Assembly (NCBI GenBank): GCA_002422865.1
Contig: DITN01000076.1
Coordinates: 12,029 to 37,662 of the forward strand
Direction: 5' to 3'
DNA: 25,634 nt
Origin: Bacteroidetes bacterium UBA6183
Lineage (GTDB): Bacteria > Bacteroidota > Bacteroidia > UKL13-3
Shown here: one piece after another, positions 22,802 to 25,634 of the stretch
How positions within the stretch are numbered: the stretch's first letter is position 1
Layout: every line of letters starts with the position of its first letter
Position numbers and translations under genes: made by a program
Notes under the pieces: model-generated
The model's input: only the letters and a program-made list of their open reading frames with translations
Told to the model about the DNA's origin: nothing
The model's database searches: none

Positions 22802-24928
22802 GTGGCAACCAACAACAGAAAAGTTATATTAATACGTACCTACACCGCATTTGCATTTATGTGTGTGTTTGCTGCTGCTATTATAGCTTACCTGTTTAAA
22901 ATACAATTTAAAGAGCGCGAACATTGGATTGAGTTAAGTGAAAACTTAAGTACAACTATCCAAACAGTTGAACCATCGCGTGGAAGTATTTTTGCTATTG
23001 ATGGTAGTTTGCTGGCCACATCCTTACCTATTTATGATTTACGTTTAGATGGTAAAGCTCCGGGATTTGCAAAAAGTACTGTTTTCGAAAATAACGTTGA
23101 CTCTCTGGCATTAATGCTATCACAATTATTTAAAGACAGAAGCAAGGCCGAATACAAAAGAATTTTAACAAGCGTAAGAAAACGGAAAGACAGGTATTAC
23201 TTGTTAAAACGCAAAGTAAGTTACCCTGAAATGAAAGTGGTAAAAGAATTTCCAATTTTTAGATTAGGTAAATACAAAGGTGGATTAACCATTGAAGAAA
23301 AAAACAAACGCGAAAAACCTTTTGAATATTTAGCAGAAAGAACCATTGGTTACAGTGTAAGCGGAGTTCAACCTGTGGGTTTAGAAGGGGCTTTTAACAA
23401 AGACCTAAGCGGTAAAGAAGGAAAACGTGTAATGCAACGTATTGCTGGCGGAACCTGGATACCCGTGAATGATGAAGAACAAATTGAAGCACGTAACGGA
23501 AACGATATTCATACCACCATTGATGTAAACTTACAAGATGTGGCCACACATGCATTAATGCGCACTTTGGTAACAAACGATGCCGAATGGGGTACCGCTG
23601 TGTTAATGGAAGTAAGTACCGGAGAAATTAGAGCCATTGCTAATTTAACACGCGTATCAGAAGGCAAATACACTGAAAAATATAATTACGCAGTTGGTGA
23701 AAGTTTAGAACCCGGTTCAACCTTTAAATTAGCCAGTTCATTGGCATTGTTAGAAGACAAAAAAGTGAAGATGACAGATTTGTTTGATACCGAAAATGGT
23801 GAAAAACGTTACTTCGCAAATGCTGTAATGTATGATAGTGAGAAAGGTGGTCATGGTGTGGTTACTTTCCAACATGCTTTCGAAATTTCATCAAACGTAG
23901 CCATTTCAAAAGCCATAAACCAACATTACAAAAACAATCCTTTACAGTTTTATAACCATTTAGAGAAACTACATTTTACAAACCCTTTAGGACTGCAAAT
24001 TATGGGTGAAGGAAAACCACGCATTAAACACCCTAAAGACAAAGATTGGTATGGTACAACCTTACCATGGAGTAGTATTGGTTATGAAGTAAAAGTTACC
24101 CCATTGCAAGTACTCACACTTTACAATGCAGTTGCCAACAATGGTAAAATGGTTAAACCACTTTTTGTTAAACGAATTACCAATACCGGAAAAATAATTA
24201 AGGAGTATAAAACAGAGGTAATTGAAAAAAGTATCGCATCACCCCAAACCATTAAAAATTTACGCATTATGATGGAAGGTGTGATTGAAAGAGGAACAGG
24301 TAGTAAACTAAAAAACCCCAATTACAGCATTGGTGGTAAAACAGGCACAGCCTTGGTAGCAGACGGAAGAAGAGGATACGCACAAACCATTTATCGTGCT
24401 TCGTTTTGTGGCTACTTTCCGGCAAATAACCCGCAATACACTTGTATAGTTATGGTTAATGCGCCAAGCAAAGGTATTTATTATGGTGGTGCGGTGGCAG
24501 GACCTGTATTTAAAGAAATTGCTGACAAGGTGTATGCAAACAGCCACAACTTACATGGTGATATCAAATTGGTGTTAAATCAAACCAACCCTGCTCCTAC
24601 AGTTATAAAAGGTGCACACAAACAACAATTACAAACTGCTTTAAACGCATTAGGTAAAGAAACCAAACGTGTTGATTCGGTTGAAGAAAATGGAAGTGAA
24701 TGGGCACAAGCTACCATGTCTAATAATCAGGCTAGGATAACTCCACGAAATATCAACAAAAATATGATGCCTGATGTAACAGGAATGGGTTTAAAAGATG
24801 CTGTTTACCTGCTTGAGAATAATGGATTGCAAGTGCAAGTAGAAGGATTTGGTAAAGTAAAAACACAATCGATACCGGCAGGCACTGCATTAACTAAAGG
24901 CACTAAAGTAACACTAAAATTAGGGTAA
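22802..24928 (+). CDS. ftsI: Septal penicillin-binding protein FtsI with C-terminal PASTA domain
   Basis: This 708-residue class B transpeptidase crosslinks septal peptidoglycan. A membrane anchor spans ~12-32 and a dimerisation/pedestal domain ~50-220 (VEPSRGSIFAIDGSLLATSL). The transpeptidase domain (~235-590) has S306-T-F-K309, S363-S-N365 and K513-T-G. One PASTA domain (~650-708, MPDVTGMGLKDAVYLLENNG) ends the protein. A single C-terminal PASTA is common in Bacteroidota FtsI and absent from E. coli. The start is GTG at 22802, giving ATNNRKVILIR just before the anchor. It lies 57 bases after ftsL, across a G-free repeated leader, and 6 bases before murE. Confidence 0.96.
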   Translation: MATNNRKVILIRTYTAFAFMCVFAAAIIAYLFKIQFKEREHWIELSENLSTTIQTVEPSRGSIFAIDGSLLATSLPIYDLRLDGKAPGFAKSTVFENNVDSLALMLSQLFKDRSKAEYKRILTSVRKRKDRYYLLKRKVSYPEMKVVKEFPIFRLGKYKGGLTIEEKNKREKPFEYLAERTIGYSVSGVQPVGLEGAFNKDLSGKEGKRVMQRIAGGTWIPVNDEEQIEARNGNDIHTTIDVNLQDVATHALMRTLVTNDAEWGTAVLMEVSTGEIRAIANLTRVSEGKYTEKYNYAVGESLEPGSTFKLASSLALLEDKKVKMTDLFDTENGEKRYFANAVMYDSEKGGHGVVTFQHAFEISSNVAISKAINQHYKNNPLQFYNHLEKLHFTNPLGLQIMGEGKPRIKHPKDKDWYGTTLPWSSIGYEVKVTPLQVLTLYNAVANNGKMVKPLFVKRITNTGKIIKEYKTEVIEKSIASPQTIKNLRIMMEGVIERGTGSKLKNPNYSIGGKTGTALVADGRRGYAQTIYRASFCGYFPANNPQYTCIVMVNAPSKGIYYGGAVAGPVFKEIADKVYANSHNLHGDIKLVLNQTNPAPTVIKGAHKQQLQTALNALGKETKRVDSVEENGSEWAQATMSNNQARITPRNINKNMMPDVTGMGLKDAVYLLENNGLQVQVEGFGKVKTQSIPAGTALTKGTKVTLKLG

Positions 24929-24934
24929 TAATAA

Positions 24935-25634
24935 ATGAAAACCATACAACAACTGATACAAGAAATTCCTAATGCCGAAGTAATTGGCAATGCAGGAATA
25001 ACTGTGCTACACTTAACCTACGATTCGCGTATGGTTGGTGAAGGTTCGTTATTTTTTGCAGTAAAGGGAACGCAGGTTGATGGTCATAAATACATAACCG
25101 ATGTTATTGAAAAAGGTGCAGCAGCAATTGTGTGCGAAAACTTGCCTGAAACAATAAACGATACTGTTACTTACATTAAAGTTAACAATACCAGCGAAGC
25201 CATGGGTTTAATGGCTGCCGAGTTTTACGACCATCCATCAAAAAAGTTAAAGGTTACTGCTATAACAGGTACCAATGGTAAAACTACTGTTGCCACTTTA
25301 TTGTTCCGCTTATTCCGCTCATTTGGTCATAACGTTGGGTTACTTTCAACCGTTCAAAATCAAATTAACGAAACGGTTATCCCATCAACACATACCACAC
25401 CCGATAGCATCAGAATAAATGAGCTATTGGAGCATATGGTTGAGCAAGGTTGTGAGTATGCATTTATGGAAGCGAGTTCGCACGCTATAGATCAAAACAG
25501 AATAAAAGGATTACACTTTGCAGGTACGGTATTTACCAATATTACACACGATCATTTAGATTATCATGTAACCTTTAGCAATTACATCAACGCTAAGAAA
25601 AAATTATTTGATGATGTAAATGATGATGCCTTTG
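24935..25634 (+). CDS. murE: UDP-MurNAc-tripeptide synthetase MurE, 3' end beyond the window
   Basis: The frame is open from ATG 24935 to the right edge (233 codons of the usual ~485). The N-terminal UDP-binding domain shows LTYDSRMVGEGSLFFAVKG (~28-46). The ATP-binding Mur ligase motif is AITGTNGKTT (~109-118), followed by STHTTPDS (~151-158), which contacts UMAG, and the catalytic-region MEASSHAID (~178-186) and NITHDHLDYH. MurE adds the third residue, usually meso-diaminopimelate in this phylum, to UDP-MurNAc-L-Ala-D-Glu in the cytoplasm. The specificity motif (DNPR or similar) lies outside the window. It follows ftsI by 6 bases. Confidence 0.96.
   Translation, partial: MKTIQQLIQEIPNAEVIGNAGITVLHLTYDSRMVGEGSLFFAVKGTQVDGHKYITDVIEKGAAAIVCENLPETINDTVTYIKVNNTSEAMGLMAAEFYDHPSKKLKVTAITGTNGKTTVATLLFRLFRSFGHNVGLLSTVQNQINETVIPSTHTTPDSIRINELLEHMVEQGCEYAFMEASSHAIDQNRIKGLHFAGTVFTNITHDHLDYHVTFSNYINAKKKLFDDVNDDAF

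Overview
The window looks like chromosomal DNA of a gliding, AT-rich member of the Bacteroidota. The evidence is the conserved neighbourhood rng / HU / mutY / ssb / gldE / gldD, a gldA-gldF-gldG operon, a PASTA-tailed FtsI in a dcw cluster that opens with mraZ, secreted proteins with signal peptides ending in AQ, a type IX secretion (T9SS) sorting domain, candidate TAnnTTTG-type promoter boxes, and almost no Shine-Dalgarno sequences. The species cannot be named from the sequence alone.

Layout. (1) Positions 1-6015, minus strand, form an envelope and secretion region. It holds a large secreted protein cut by the window edge, a small Cro/C1 regulator, a frameshifted S74-chaperone/T9SS gene, a lipoprotein, a family 16 glycoside hydrolase and an exported protein of unknown function. 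(2) Positions 6030-9898, minus strand, run HU -> membrane-anchored TPR protein -> a 29-residue COX24-like basic protein -> RNase G, followed by an OmpA-family lipoprotein. (3) Positions 10050-13546, plus strand, are mutY-ssb-gldE-gldD: DNA repair, replication and gliding/T9SS genes. (4) Positions 13547-15960 are the accessory region. It carries a twice-repeated 186-bp composite repeat with strong palindromes, the wreck of a ThsB/MTH538 TIR-like gene, and an intact ORC/Cdc6-like AAA+ ATPase with foreign-looking codon use. (5) Positions 16107-20511, minus strand, are the gliding ABC transporter operon gldA-gldF-gldG plus a DUF4340 gene. (6) From 20957 to the end, plus strand, runs the start of the dcw cluster: mraZ-rsmH-ftsL-ftsI-murE (murE is cut by the edge). 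Three AAAGTGG MraZ boxes with an exact 10-bp period precede it.

How the genes fit together. GldD, GldE and the GldAFG transporter serve gliding and T9SS, and the left-hand secreted proteins are the kind of cargo T9SS exports. The dcw genes make septal peptidoglycan and probably autoregulate through MraZ.

The most interesting part is 14412-15960: a TIR-like gene inactivated by a stop codon, a frameshift and loss of its 3' end, directly followed by an intact AAA+ ATPase whose arginine codons are all AGA or AGG. It looks like a partly decayed two-gene immune-type module. No database search was possible; family names rest on motif recognition.
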